DNA of 64,000 nucleotides from Allosalinactinospora lopnorensis (GCF_000981225.1 NZ_LAJC01000015.1:31791-95790), one strand, 5' to 3'. Counted from the first letter of the stretch, positions 10,177 to 19,641 are shown. The notes: generated by a model from the letters alone, not told the origin. Numbers and translations are program-made.

Positions 10177-11322
10177 ATGAAGCGCATTGACGACCGGGCT
10201 GAACCGGCGCCGGCTCCCACGCTCCCCTCAACGGAGCCGATACGCCTGGTGGACCGCAAGGGCCACCGGGTCGTCGACTCCGCCTATCCCACTCCCGACC
10301 ACGGCACCCTGCTGACGCTGCTGCGGTCGATGGTCATCGGCAGGCGCTTCGACCGCCAGGCCGGCGCGCTCGCCCGCCAGGGACGCCTCGCTGTCTACCC
10401 CTCCTCCTACGGACAAGAGGCCTGCCAGATCGGAGGCGTGCTGGCACTGGCGGAACACGACTGGCTCTTTCCCACCTACCGCGACTGCGTCGCCCTGGTC
10501 ACCCGGGGCATCGACCCGGTGGACACGCTCACGCTGATGCGCGGCGACTGGCACAACGGCTACGACCCCGGCCGGTACCGCTGCGCGCCGCAGTGCACCC
10601 CCTTGGCCACCAACGCCTCGCACGCCGTCGGCCTGACCTACGCCGCACGCCGCAAGGGCGAGGACGTCGCGGCGCTGGTACTCATGGGAGACGGCGCCAC
10701 CAGCGAGGGCGACGCCCACGAGGCGTACAACTTCGCCGCCGTGTGGAACACCCCTGTCGTCTTCCTGATCCAGAACAACCACTGGGCGATCAGCGTCCCG
10801 GTACGCAAGCAGTCCGCGGCCCCCACCCTGGCGCACAAGGCCATCGGGTACGGCATGCGGGGGTACCACGTCGACGGCAACGACGCCGCGGCCGTGTACT
10901 CCGTTGTCTCGCACGCCCTCGGCGAGGCGCGCGCCGGCGGCGGCCCCGCCATCATCGAGGCCCAGACCTACCGTCTGGACCCGCACACCAATTCCGACGC
11001 TCCGCAGCGCTACCGCGACGAATCCGAGGTGGAGTACTGGAAGGAGCGCGACCCGGTGGCCCGCCTGGAGGCGCTCCTGCGCGCCGAGGGCCGCCTCGAC
11101 GACGCGGAGCTGGACCGCGTGGCGGCCGAGGCGGAACGGCTCGCCACCGATCTGCGCGAGCGGCTCTCCGGTGAGCGCTCCCCTCGGGGGACTCGGGACG
11201 CCGGCCGCAGAGGCGGTCCCGCGCTCTCCCCCGACGACCTGTTCACGCACGTCTACGCCGCAGCGCCGCCGATGCTCGCGCAGCAGCGCCAGGCGCTCCT
11301 CGACGAGCTGCGGGGGGTGTGA
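10177..11322 (+). CDS. bkdA: 2-oxoacid dehydrogenase E1 component, alpha subunit
   Basis: A 381-residue ThDP-dependent E1alpha subunit of a branched-chain or pyruvate dehydrogenase complex. The ThDP/Mg motif GDGATSEGDAHEAYNFAAVW starts near residue 171 and closes with IQNNHWAISVP (about 199). The loop ahead of it (YRCAPQCTPLATNASHAVG) and the TYRLDPHTNSDAPQRYR segment fit the branched-chain E1 type. The ATG at 10177 matches homologue starts; an in-frame upstream start at 10117 would run through the palindromic control region. First gene of an E1alpha-E1beta-E2 operon divergent from an Lrp regulator. Substrate (branched-chain 2-oxoacids versus pyruvate) is inferred from context. Confidence 0.88.
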   Translation: MKRIDDRAEPAPAPTLPSTEPIRLVDRKGHRVVDSAYPTPDHGTLLTLLRSMVIGRRFDRQAGALARQGRLAVYPSSYGQEACQIGGVLALAEHDWLFPTYRDCVALVTRGIDPVDTLTLMRGDWHNGYDPGRYRCAPQCTPLATNASHAVGLTYAARRKGEDVAALVLMGDGATSEGDAHEAYNFAAVWNTPVVFLIQNNHWAISVPVRKQSAAPTLAHKAIGYGMRGYHVDGNDAAAVYSVVSHALGEARAGGGPAIIEAQTYRLDPHTNSDAPQRYRDESEVEYWKERDPVARLEALLRAEGRLDDAELDRVAAEAERLATDLRERLSGERSPRGTRDAGRRGGPALSPDDLFTHVYAAAPPMLAQQRQALLDELRGV

Positions 11323-11397
11323 GCCGATGGCCGGCGACCCGCGGTTCAAGCGGAGCCCAGCACCCGCGCCATCCCCACGAGCACTGCCGGGACTGTC

Positions 11398-12510
11398 ATG
11401 ACCGAGACCACCATGGCGCAGGCCCTCAACCGCGCCCTGCGAGACGCACTGGCCGCGGACCCCGATGTCCTCGTCTACGGCGAGGACGTCGGCCCGCTCG
11501 GCGGCGTGTTCCGGGTCACCGACGGGCTGGCCGCCGAGTTCGGCGCGGAGCGCTGCTTCGACTCCCCGCTCGCCGAGGCAGGCATCGTGGGCACCGCCGT
11601 GGGCATGGCCATGCACGGAGGGCGCCCGGTCGTGGAGATGCAGTTCGACTCGTTCGCCTACCCGGCGTTCGAGCAGCTCGTCTCGCATGTGGCGAAGATG
11701 CGCAACCGCACCCAGGGCGCCGTGGAGCTGCCGATGGTCGTCCGCATCCCCTACGGGGGCGGCATCGGCGGTGTGGAGCACCACAGCGACTCCTCGGAGG
11801 CCTACTACGCTCACACCCCCGGTCTGCGTGTCGTCACGCCAGGTAATCCGGCCGACGGTTACTCGATGCTGCGCGAGGCGATCGACTGCCCCGACCCGGT
11901 CGTCTTCCTGGAGCCGAAACGCCGCTACTGGGACCGGGCCGACCTGGAACTTCCGGTCCGCACCGAGTCGATGGACCGGGCCGTCGTCCGCAGCAGCGGC
12001 ACCGATGTCACGCTGATCGCCTACGGCCCCATGGTCGCCACCGCGCTGGAGACCGCCGAAGCCGCGCGCGAGGAGGGCATCGACGTCGAGGTGGTCGACC
12101 TGCGCAGCCTGTCGCCCTTCGACGACGCGACCGTGGCGGAGTCGGTGCGCCGGACCGGGCGCGCGGTAGTGGTGCACGAGGCGCCGATGTTCGGCGGGTA
12201 CGGAGCCGAGGTCGCGGCCCGCGTCACCGAGCAGTGCTTCCACTACCTGGAGGCCCCGGTGCTGCGGGTCGGCGGGCTGGACATCCCCTACCCCCCACCC
12301 AAGCTGGAGGAGTACTACCTGCCGAGCGTGGACCGGATCCTGGATGCCATGGACCGGCTGCAGTGGGAGGCGGACTGGTTTCCCGAGGCCCCTCCGCGGC
12401 CCCGCGCGGACGCCGTACCGCTCCCCTGCAACGACTCCGCGGGGGCCTCCGCCGGCGGTTCGGACCGGAGCCGTTCGGAGGTGAGCGCGTGGGCACCGTC
12501 GCGACCGTGA
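11398..12510 (+). CDS. bkdB: 2-oxoacid dehydrogenase E1 component, beta subunit
   Basis: A 370-residue transketolase-like E1beta subunit. It has VLVYGEDVGPLGGVFRVTDG, the ThDP-contacting PLAEAGIVGTAVGMAM, the EMQFDSFAYPAFEQLVSHVAK segment and a C-terminal transketolase domain ending LGGLDIPYPPPKLEEYYLPS-like (here VGGLDIPYPPPKLEEYYLP). The last 40 residues are an unusual Ser/Arg/Pro tail that overlaps the E2 start by 22 bp. It pairs with the alpha subunit 75 bp upstream to decarboxylate the 2-oxoacid and pass the acyl group to E2. No independent promoter is apparent. Confidence 0.9.
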   Translation: MTETTMAQALNRALRDALAADPDVLVYGEDVGPLGGVFRVTDGLAAEFGAERCFDSPLAEAGIVGTAVGMAMHGGRPVVEMQFDSFAYPAFEQLVSHVAKMRNRTQGAVELPMVVRIPYGGGIGGVEHHSDSSEAYYAHTPGLRVVTPGNPADGYSMLREAIDCPDPVVFLEPKRRYWDRADLELPVRTESMDRAVVRSSGTDVTLIAYGPMVATALETAEAAREEGIDVEVVDLRSLSPFDDATVAESVRRTGRAVVVHEAPMFGGYGAEVAARVTEQCFHYLEAPVLRVGGLDIPYPPPKLEEYYLPSVDRILDAMDRLQWEADWFPEAPPRPRADAVPLPCNDSAGASAGGSDRSRSEVSAWAPSRP

Positions 12511-13899
12511 AGGAGTTCGCGCTGCCCGATCTCGGTGAAGGGCTCACCGAGGCGGAGATCCTGGACTGGCGGGTGAACGTCGGTGACACGGTGACCGTGG
12601 ACCAGGCGGTGGCCGAGGTCGAGACGGCGAAGGCCGCCGTTGAAGTGCCCTGCCCCTACAGCGGGACCGTGACCGCGCTGCACGGTGCCCCCGGAGAGGC
12701 GATCGCCGTGGCGCCCCGCTCATCAGTATCGATACCGCGGCGCCGGGAACGACCGCCGGTTCCGGCGGGCCCGGTGCGTCGTGCCAGAAGCCCGGGGACC
12801 GGCGGGGAACGGCCGCGGCGGCAACGGCGCCGCCGCGGGGACGTCCGGGTCCGGCGCGGTCCTCGTGGGATACGGCACGAGTGAGGGGCGGCGGCGCGAT
12901 CGCGGCCGGCGACGCACCCTCGCGGCGGGCGGGCCTGAGACAACGGCGTCTGAGGCTCCGCCCCCGCCACCCGTTTCCGCGCGTGGACAGCGACGCACGG
13001 CTGTGGTTTCACCGCTGGTCCGGCGGATGGCCCGAGAGCACGGCATCGATGTCGCGGCGCTGAACGGCAGCGGCGAAGGCGGGCTGGTGCTGCGGCGCGA
13101 CGTGCAGGCCGCGGTCGCCGCGGGGGGCACCGCGGACGCGGCGCCCGCCACCGGGGCACCGCGGACCGGACCGGCGCCGGCCTCGTCCTCCTCCGCCGAG
13201 CTGTCGGGGGTCGAACGCATCCCGCTGCGCGGCCCGCAGCGGGCGATGGCCGAGCGGTTGGCCCGCTCGCGCCGCGAGATCCCCGAGGCGACCGTGTGGG
13301 TGGACGCCGATGCCACCGGCCTGCTCGATCTGCGTTCGACACTGAACGAGGCCGATCCGGACCGGCCGGTGAGCGTGCTCGCGCTGCTCGCGAAGTTCTG
13401 CCTGCTGGGACTGCGGCGCTTCCCCGCGCTGAACTCCCGGATCGACACCGAACGGTCCGAGCTGCTCCGCTTCTCGCAGGTCAACCTGGGGATCGCCGCT
13501 CAGACGGCGCGCGGCCTGGCGGTGCCGGTGGTGCGCGATGCCCACGCCATGACAACGCGGGAGCTAGCGGCGAACCTCGACGAACTCACGACCGCGGCAC
13601 GGGCCGGGACACTGACACCGGACCGGCTCACCGGCGGCACCTTCACCGTCAACAACTACGGGGTCTTCGGCGTCGACGGCTCCGCGGCGATCATCAATCA
13701 CCCCGAAGCCGCGATCCTCGGTATGGGCCGGATCGTCAAACGCCCTTGGGTGGCCGGCGACGAGCTGGTGGTCCGGCCGGTCACCGAACTGACGCTGGCG
13801 TTCGACCACCGAGTCTGCGACGGCGAGGAGGCGGGCGGCTTCCTGCGCTTCGTCGCCGACTGCGTCGAGCGCCCCGGCGTGCTGCTCGGCGACGTCTGA
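12489..13899 (+). CDS. bkdC: 2-oxoacid dehydrogenase E2 (lipoyl acyltransferase), frameshifted in the linker
   Basis: Lipoyl domain at residues 1-80 with the lipoylation site VETAKAAVEV, then an Ala/Gly/Pro linker, a peripheral subunit-binding domain (VSPLVRRMAREHGIDVAALNG) and the catalytic domain with FTVNNYGVFGVDG and LAFDHRVCDG (catalytic His and Asp). The frame is lost at 12710-12711, where one G seems missing (GTGGCG for GTGGGCG), and again somewhere in about 12760-12800. Two missing bases restore 470 residues. The GTG at 12489 has GGAGG 7 bases upstream. E3 is not encoded nearby, so a shared lipoamide dehydrogenase is presumably used. Confidence 0.82.
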
Positions 13900-13941
13900 G
13901 GTGGCGGGGCCGTCCCGACCGCTCCGCCGGGGCCGCGCGGC

Positions 13942-14715
13942 CTATTCCCCGGTCCGGGAGCGGTGCCGGCGCAGGACACCCGCCGGTGCGGGGGCCGGCT
14001 TGCGGTGCCGGCCCACGCTCCGCCCGCCGAAGGCCGGGTGCTCCACCGGGAAGCGCCGTCTGGTGAAAAGCACGGCGGCGATGAGCGCGGGCAGGAGCGC
14101 AAGAGTGAGCGCTCCGGTGGCGATCGGTGTCTCGCCGGCGGCCAGCTCGATTCCCGGGTCCTGGTTGACGGCGATCTCGGGCCGCGTCTCCTGCTGCCCG
14201 GCTTCGGCGGTCCGCCCCTGCTGCCCGGTGCCTGTTGCGGTTCCGTTCTGCGCGCCGTCCTCCTCCTGCGCGGGAGGCTCGGAGACCGCCTCCTCGCAGC
14301 GGTTGTCCTCGTCGCCCATGGCGTGGGGGGCGCCTTCGTTGCCGTTGCCGTCGCCCCACTCGGTGATGTGGTACTCGACGTCGATGTGACCGTTGCCTCC
14401 GCTGACAGCCAGGGCGTCCTGGTCGAAGGTCTCGCCGGTCAGCTCGGCGAACGTCTTGCCGTCGAGGTCCAGGAGGACGTCGCAGTTCTCGGCGGGATGC
14501 CCTGGACCGCGGTCGCCGATGAAGAAACCGGCCCTCTGGCCGTTGTACTCCACGTAGCCCTCGGTGCCGAGGGGCCAGCTCGGGCTCGCGAAGAGCCCTT
14601 TCTGCATGGGTTCGCCGGACGCGGGGAGACCGGTGTCGCCGTTCCTCCCGGATCCGTCGTCCCAGAAGTAGGACGCTTTGACCTGGCCGTACTGGATCGA
14701 ATCTGCAGGACTCAT
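13942..14715 (-). CDS. RlpA-like double-psi beta-barrel protein with C-terminal membrane anchor
   Basis: From residue 14, ASYFWDDGSGRNGDTGLPAS followed by SWPLGTEGYVEYNGQRAGFF and IGDRGPGHPAENCDVLLDL and the GHIDVEYHI strand give the layout of an RlpA/expansin-like double-psi beta barrel. The Asp of IGDRGP is the conserved one. A charged Gln/Gly/Glu linker leads to a hydrophobic helix (ALTLALLPALIAAVLF) and RRR, a membrane or cell-wall anchor. No signal peptide is seen after the ATG at 14715, and no good ribosome site precedes it, so the true N-terminus may be upstream or lost to a frameshift. The likely role is in the cell wall or surface; catalytic activity is unknown. Confidence 0.65.
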   Translation of the reverse strand: MSPADSIQYGQVKASYFWDDGSGRNGDTGLPASGEPMQKGLFASPSWPLGTEGYVEYNGQRAGFFIGDRGPGHPAENCDVLLDLDGKTFAELTGETFDQDALAVSGGNGHIDVEYHITEWGDGNGNEGAPHAMGDEDNRCEEAVSEPPAQEEDGAQNGTATGTGQQGRTAEAGQQETRPEIAVNQDPGIELAAGETPIATGALTLALLPALIAAVLFTRRRFPVEHPAFGGRSVGRHRKPAPAPAGVLRRHRSRTGE

Positions 14716-15302
14716 AGCACACAGAGCGGGTCGGGGGTCGGGGCCGCAGCAAGACGCGACATATCGCCGCAAATCGGCACAGAGGTGTCCACGGACGCGC
14801 CGGAGCGCGCATGCCGCAGTGGGCGGTATGTCGTGATGGGGACGTCGAGGCTGGTTCGCCATTCCGCGCGGGCGGACCACCGGCGCAGGCGGCGGCCGGC
14901 GGATGGGCGCGAGCGCACGCGCCACGGCCCGCTTGGGTCTTGTTCCCCGGGACGGAAAGTCCGGGGGCGGCATCGGCAGTGACACGGATAAGCCACATCC
15001 GGATCACGAACCGATCACGACGGACTCTAGTCCATAAAACGGCAAAAGACGCGCGGAATCCGCGCAAAACTTCGCGAGACAGGGGGGCGATCGCGGGAAC
15101 TATGCGGTCACTCGGCGGCGAGAAGAGAGTTTGCCGAGGTCAGCGGACACAGGGGAGGCTCATCACAGCCAGGCGTGGCCTTCGTCTCAGTGAGGGCGGG
15201 CGACCGCGGGGACGCTGGAGCGGCCCACCGGCCGCGAGCGGCGGGCGCGCAGCGCGCCCCGCGGAAGCGGCGGCACCGTATCCCCCGCCAGAGGCGCGCA
15301 CC
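14716..15302. other. Noncoding interval upstream of the beta-barrel gene
   Basis: Both flanking genes are on the minus strand. The part near 15000-15070 is relatively A+T-rich, with ggactctagtcc and a palindrome GCGCGGA-A-TCCGCGC, and may hold the promoter of the beta-barrel gene. At 15243-15259 GGGCGCG-CAG-CGCGCCC could terminate the kynureninase transcript. No c-di-AMP riboswitch core could be recognised, although that would be a natural regulator for this type of protein. No gene is seen. Confidence 0.4.
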
Positions 15303-16544
15303 TCAGGTGACCCAGGAGCGCCTCGCGAACTCGGGGGCACGCCACTCGCCGGAGCGCACCACCTCGACGAGCGCCGTCGCCGCATCGTAGACGTCGACAT
15401 AGCGCAGGTAGAGCGGGGTGAAGCCGAACCGCAGAACATCGGGCGCACGGAAGTCACCGATGACACCGCGCGCGATCAGGGCCTGCACTATCGCATAGCC
15501 CGTGTTCCCATCATCGTGGCGCAGCGAGACCTGGCTGCCGCGCCGCTCCGCCCGCCGCGGCGTGACCAGCGTCAGTCCCGCCCCCGCTGTCAGCTCGATG
15601 AACAGCTCGGTCATGGCGAGGCTCTTCGCGCGCACCTGGTCCATGGCGACCCGGCCCCACAACTCCAGGCTCGCCTCCAGCGCGGCGTCGGCGATCAGCG
15701 GCTGGGATCCGCTGAGGAAGCGGCTGGCGCTGTCAGCGGGAACGTAGTCGCCGGAGAAGTCGAACGGGCGGGCATGACCGTGCCAGCCGGTGATGGGCTG
15801 CCGCGCGTTGCGGTGATGGCGCTCGGCCAGGTAGCTGAACGCGGGGGCGCCCGGGCCGGCGTTGAGGTACTTGTACGTGCAGCCCACCGCGAAGTCGACG
15901 GCGCACTCGCCGAGCTCGACGGGAACCGCGCCCACGCTGTGGCAGAGGTCCCAGATCATCAGCGCACCGTGTTCCCGCACGAGACGCGTTGTCCCGGCCA
16001 TGTCGCGCAGCGCACCGGTGCGGTAGTCGACATGGCTGAGCAGCACGACCGCGACGTCCCCCGCGGCCAGTGCCTCGCCCAGCTCCGGGCCGTCAGGGTC
16101 GACGCGGCGCTCGTCGGCCCCCAGCAGTTCCACCACCCCCTGGGTGATGTAGAGGTCGGTGGGGAAGTTGCCGGACTCCCCCACGACCACCCGCCGGCCC
16201 GGGTTCAGCCGGAGGGCGGCGACCAGCACCTTGAACAGGTTGGCCGAGGTCCCGTCCCCGACCACGACCTCGTGCGGCTGGGCGCCTACCAGTGGGGCGA
16301 TCCCGGCGCCGAGCGTGCGCGGCTTGTCCCACCAGCCGGCGTCACTCCAGCTTTTGACCAGGCCCCTCCCCCATTCCCGCTCGACCACCTGTGCCACGCG
16401 CCCCGGCGTCGCCTTGGGCAGCGCGCCCAGCGAGTTGCCGTCGAGGTAGACCACGCCTTCCGGAAGCGAGAACTCGTCCCGGAAGCGGGCCAGGGGGTCC
16501 TCGGCGTCCAGCTTCGCGCAGTCCTCTCGGGTAAGGGCTGTCAT
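15303..16544 (-). CDS. kynU: Kynureninase
   Basis: A 413-residue fold-type I PLP enzyme that cleaves L-kynurenine to anthranilate and alanine. Landmarks are VYLDGNSLGALPK near the N-terminus, the VGDGTSANLFK loop, LSHVDYRTGALRDM, IWDLCHSVGAVPVEL (the Asp binds the pyridine nitrogen) and GCTYKYLNAGPGAPAF, whose Lys is the Schiff-base residue. Length is usual. The start at 16544 has AAGGAG about 10 bases upstream. It lies 87 bp downstream of tryptophan 2,3-dioxygenase on the same strand, so both serve the kynurenine route of tryptophan breakdown. No kynurenine formamidase gene is next to them. Confidence 0.93.
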   Translation of the reverse strand: MTALTREDCAKLDAEDPLARFRDEFSLPEGVVYLDGNSLGALPKATPGRVAQVVEREWGRGLVKSWSDAGWWDKPRTLGAGIAPLVGAQPHEVVVGDGTSANLFKVLVAALRLNPGRRVVVGESGNFPTDLYITQGVVELLGADERRVDPDGPELGEALAAGDVAVVLLSHVDYRTGALRDMAGTTRLVREHGALMIWDLCHSVGAVPVELGECAVDFAVGCTYKYLNAGPGAPAFSYLAERHHRNARQPITGWHGHARPFDFSGDYVPADSASRFLSGSQPLIADAALEASLELWGRVAMDQVRAKSLAMTELFIELTAGAGLTLVTPRRAERRGSQVSLRHDDGNTGYAIVQALIARGVIGDFRAPDVLRFGFTPLYLRYVDVYDAATALVEVVRSGEWRAPEFARRSWVT

Positions 16545-16631
16545 CGCGCACCGTCTCCTTCTGCTTCACTCGCCCGCTGTCAGTCCTCCCGGCAGCGGCC
16601 GGGCGCGGGCCGGGCTGCGCCCGGTCGCCGT

Positions 16632-17525
16632 TCAGATACTCGTGCGCAGCGTCCACAGCTCCGGGAACACGTCCTGCCCCGCGTTCTTGCCCAACCACTC
16701 CAGGCCGCTGGAACCTCCCGTACCCGGTTTGGCGCCCATCCCCCGCTTGACCGCCATGAGATGGCGGTGCCGCCACCGGGTCACCCGCTCCGCGGTGTCC
16801 ACCAGCGCCTCGGCCAGGGCGAACAGTTCGTTGCCGGGCCGGTCGTCGGCGTACACCTCGGCCCAGGCCTGTTCGACACCGGGGTGCGGGGCGTAGGGCC
16901 GGGTCCAGTCGCGGTCCACCCGCTCGCGCGGGACCGGAAGGCCGCGCCGATGCAGCAGCCGCAGCGCCGCGTCGTACAGTCCGGGCTCGGCCAGCGCACC
17001 TTCCAGGTCGGCGCGTACCTCCGGCGCGGACCGGTGCGGCCGCACCATGGCCGCGGACTTGTTGCCGAGCAGGAACTCCAGGTGGCGGTATGCGTAGGAC
17101 TGGAATCCCGACGCCTCGCCGAGCGACTCGCGGAACCGGCCGAACTCTGGCGGGGTGAGCGTCGCCAGCAGATCCCAGGACTTCACCAGCACGTCCTGGA
17201 CGTGGGTTGCGCGCCGCAGCGCCGCGAGGGCCTCTGGGAGATCGTCCGCCTCCAGCGCGTCGCGGGCCTCTTCCCAGCGCTGCCGCAGGAGCTTGAAGAG
17301 CAGCTCCATCACCTGCGTGGTGATGATGAACGAGGGCTCGGCCGGCTCGTTGGTGCGGGGACGCTGCAGCTCCAGCAGCGTGTCGAGCTCGCCGTACCGC
17401 ACGTAGGGGTTGGTCTGCTCGAACGTGAGCGTGGGCCCTTCCCGTGCCGGAACGGTCCGCTCGGCGCGGCCGGTCGTCCCGCCCGGGTGTCCGGGTTCCC
17501 TCGGCGCCTGCGAAGCACAGACCAT
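16632..17525 (-). CDS. kynA: Tryptophan 2,3-dioxygenase family protein
   Basis: A 297-residue haem dioxygenase opening the indole ring of L-tryptophan. It has SGFQSYAYRHLEFLLGNKS and the C-terminal WRHRHLMAVKRGMGAKPGTGGSSGLEWL-type segment (seen as RGMGAKPGTGGSSGLEWL). In the helix FIITTQVMELLFKLL a Thr replaces the His of the FIxxHQ motif of Xanthomonas and animal enzymes; I recall the same change in other actinobacterial members, so it is probably a subfamily trait. The ATG at 17525 has AAGGAGG 8 bases upstream. First gene of the pair with kynU, divergent from an Lrp regulator. Confidence 0.88.
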   Translation of the reverse strand: MVCASQAPREPGHPGGTTGRAERTVPAREGPTLTFEQTNPYVRYGELDTLLELQRPRTNEPAEPSFIITTQVMELLFKLLRQRWEEARDALEADDLPEALAALRRATHVQDVLVKSWDLLATLTPPEFGRFRESLGEASGFQSYAYRHLEFLLGNKSAAMVRPHRSAPEVRADLEGALAEPGLYDAALRLLHRRGLPVPRERVDRDWTRPYAPHPGVEQAWAEVYADDRPGNELFALAEALVDTAERVTRWRHRHLMAVKRGMGAKPGTGGSSGLEWLGKNAGQDVFPELWTLRTSI

Positions 17526-17708
17526 CGGCAGTCCCTCCTTGTATTCCCTGACCGCGGCCCCTGGCCCCGGCGAGATCGGCGAGGAGCGCGGCACTCTTTC
17601 AGCATGTGACATCCGTCCCGCACGGAGAATGGACAGCACCGACCGTTCAGCCGCATCGGCTTAGTATTCGTAAGGGATTAACGAGATGGACCTTCACGAT
17701 TGGAAATC

Positions 17709-18149
17709 ATGCTGGAGAACGTCGACTGGCGGATCATCACCGAACTGCAGGCCGACGGGCGGCTGTCCTTCAACGAGCTGTCCCGGCGGGTCAACCTCTC
17801 CGCCCCGGCCGTGGCCGAGCGGGTGCGCCGGCTCCAGGACCGCGGCGTGATAACCGGCTACCACGCCCACGTGGACCCGCAGGCCGCCGGGCTCGCGGTG
17901 ACCGCGCTGGTGCGCATGGAGTGCTTCGGCGCCCTTTGCCTGCTGCGCGACAAGACGGCGATGCACCGCCCGGAGATCCTGCAACTGCACCGCGTCACCG
18001 GTGACGCCTGCTGCGTCCTGCTCATCGCGGTAGCGTCCATGACCCGCTTCGAGGAGGTCATCGACCGCCTGGCGGAGCACGGCCGCCCGTCGAGCACCAT
18101 GGTGCTGTCCAGTCCGGTGCCGTGGCGCGAGGTGAGCCGCCCGGACTGA
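17709..18149 (+). CDS. Lrp/AsnC regulator next to the kynurenine genes
   Basis: A 146-residue Lrp family protein. The winged helix reads DWRIITELQADGRLSFNEL then SRRVNLSAPAVAERVRRL, and the RAM domain includes VTGDACCVLLIAVASM. The ATG at 17709 fits the usual start just before the first helix; a TTG at 17700 is an alternative and neither has a strong ribosome site. It is transcribed divergently from kynA-kynU across 183 bp, so it most likely controls tryptophan catabolism, with tryptophan or kynurenine as candidate effector (inference). Confidence 0.87.
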   Translation: MLENVDWRIITELQADGRLSFNELSRRVNLSAPAVAERVRRLQDRGVITGYHAHVDPQAAGLAVTALVRMECFGALCLLRDKTAMHRPEILQLHRVTGDACCVLLIAVASMTRFEEVIDRLAEHGRPSSTMVLSSPVPWREVSRPD

Positions 18150-18318
18150 AGCCGGCACACGCGGCCGGCGCTTCCTCTGCCCTTCTCGCCCCCGTCCCGC
18201 GGCACCGGCCGGCCGGGGCGGCGCCGGTTCGCGCTGGGCGCGGTGGCATAGTGGACCCTCGCCGGCCCCGACACGCGAAGGGACGACCACGACGGCTGGG
18301 AGCACACCGCGGCGCCTA

Positions 18319-19641
18319 GTGGCGGGAGTAGTCCTCGGGACGCTGCTCAACGCGTTGAACTCGTCGATGATCGCGCTCGCCCTGGTGCCCATCGAACGGC
18401 ACTACGGCACCGGGATGGCGACCGCCACCTGGCTCGTCTCCGCGTTCTACCTCGCGGCCACCGTCAGCATGCCCGTCATGGGCCGCCTCGCCGACCGGTT
18501 CGGGGCGCGCAGGGTGTTCGTCTGCGGACTGGTACTGGTCTGCCTGACGTCCGCGTTCGCCCCACTCGCCCCCAACATCTGGTGGCTGGTCGCCGCGCGG
18601 GTCCTGCTCGCCGTGGGCACGTCCGTCGCTTTCCCCTCGGCCATGGCGGTCTTCCGGTCCGCGCTGCCCGCAGGGCCGCCGCAGACCGCGATGGCGATGG
18701 TGGCCACCGTCAACTCCGCCAGCGCCGCCTTCGGCCCCGTGCTGGGCGGGATCCTGGTCCAGGTATGGGGATGGCAGGCGATCTGGCTGGTCAACGTTCC
18801 GGTCACGACGCTTGGGGTGGTTCTCGCACTCCTCCTTCTGCCGCCCGTGGCACCACGCGCGCAGCCGCGAAGGCGCTCCTCGACCGTCCTCGCCGAACTC
18901 GACCTGCCCGGCATCGGGGCGTTCATACTGGCCATGGGCGGCATGGTCGGTTTTCTGCTCTCGGCCTCGGACGAGCCGCGGTGGCTGCTGCTCCCACTCG
19001 CCGCGGTCGCCGCCGCGGCGCTGCTGCTGCGCGAACTGCGCACCGCTACGCCGTTCCTGGACCTGCGCATGCTCGGCGCGAACCGGCGGCTGCTCTCGGT
19101 CTTCGCACGGAACACCGCCATCAATGTGGTGTTCTACCTCGGCTTTCTCGGAATACCCCAGTGGTTGCAGAGTGCGCGGGAGGTGAGCGCGGGACTGGCC
19201 GGGATGGTCGTCCTCCCCATCGCCGGAATCAGCGTGTTCGCGCTCCCCCTGGTGACCCGGTTGCTGCGCCGCTTCGACGAGCGGTTCGTGCTCATCACGG
19301 GCGGCCTACTGCTCCTCTGCGGCTCGGCCGGGCTGCTGTTGGCCGACGGCTCCACCCCACTGTGGGCGCTGATCCTGCTGACCGCGCTACTCGGCCTGCC
19401 CAACGCCTTCAACAACCTCGGGCTGCAGTCGTCGATGTACCGTGCGGCACCCGGCGACCACATCGGGGTCGCGTCAGGGCTGTTCCAGACCTTCCGTTTC
19501 ATCGGCTCGATAACGGCCTCGGTGATCCTCGGTGTGGTGTTCGCCCACGGGATCACCGACGCCGGACTGAAGGCCATGGCCTGCGTCATGGTCGCTGTCT
19601 CCGCGATCGTGGTGGCGACCGGCCTTCGACGGACCCCCTGA
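18319..19641 (+). CDS. MFS transporter, DHA2-like efflux family
   Basis: About 440 residues with 12-14 hydrophobic segments. Motif A appears as GRLADRFGARRVFV between helices 2 and 3, and motif C-like GPVLGGILVQVWGWQAIWLVN marks an antiporter-type exporter. The first visible residues AGVVLGTLLNALNSSMIALALV are helix 1, so the start (GTG at 18319) is very close to the membrane segment. The open frame continues upstream without an obvious start, and the true N-terminus may be a few residues longer. Substrate unknown; no regulator is directly coupled. Confidence 0.85.
   Translation: MAGVVLGTLLNALNSSMIALALVPIERHYGTGMATATWLVSAFYLAATVSMPVMGRLADRFGARRVFVCGLVLVCLTSAFAPLAPNIWWLVAARVLLAVGTSVAFPSAMAVFRSALPAGPPQTAMAMVATVNSASAAFGPVLGGILVQVWGWQAIWLVNVPVTTLGVVLALLLLPPVAPRAQPRRRSSTVLAELDLPGIGAFILAMGGMVGFLLSASDEPRWLLLPLAAVAAAALLLRELRTATPFLDLRMLGANRRLLSVFARNTAINVVFYLGFLGIPQWLQSAREVSAGLAGMVVLPIAGISVFALPLVTRLLRRFDERFVLITGGLLLLCGSAGLLLADGSTPLWALILLTALLGLPNAFNNLGLQSSMYRAAPGDHIGVASGLFQTFRFIGSITASVILGVVFAHGITDAGLKAMACVMVAVSAIVVATGLRRTP

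Noticed and set aside
13942..14100. A sortase (LPXTG/LAXTG) signal at the C-terminus of the beta-barrel protein
   Set aside because: A hydrophobic helix and RRR tail are present, but the preceding sequence has LAAGE, not a proper sorting motif.
14716..15302. A c-di-AMP riboswitch upstream of the double-psi beta-barrel gene
   Set aside because: The core sequence is not visible; only short palindromes and an A+T-rich patch are present.
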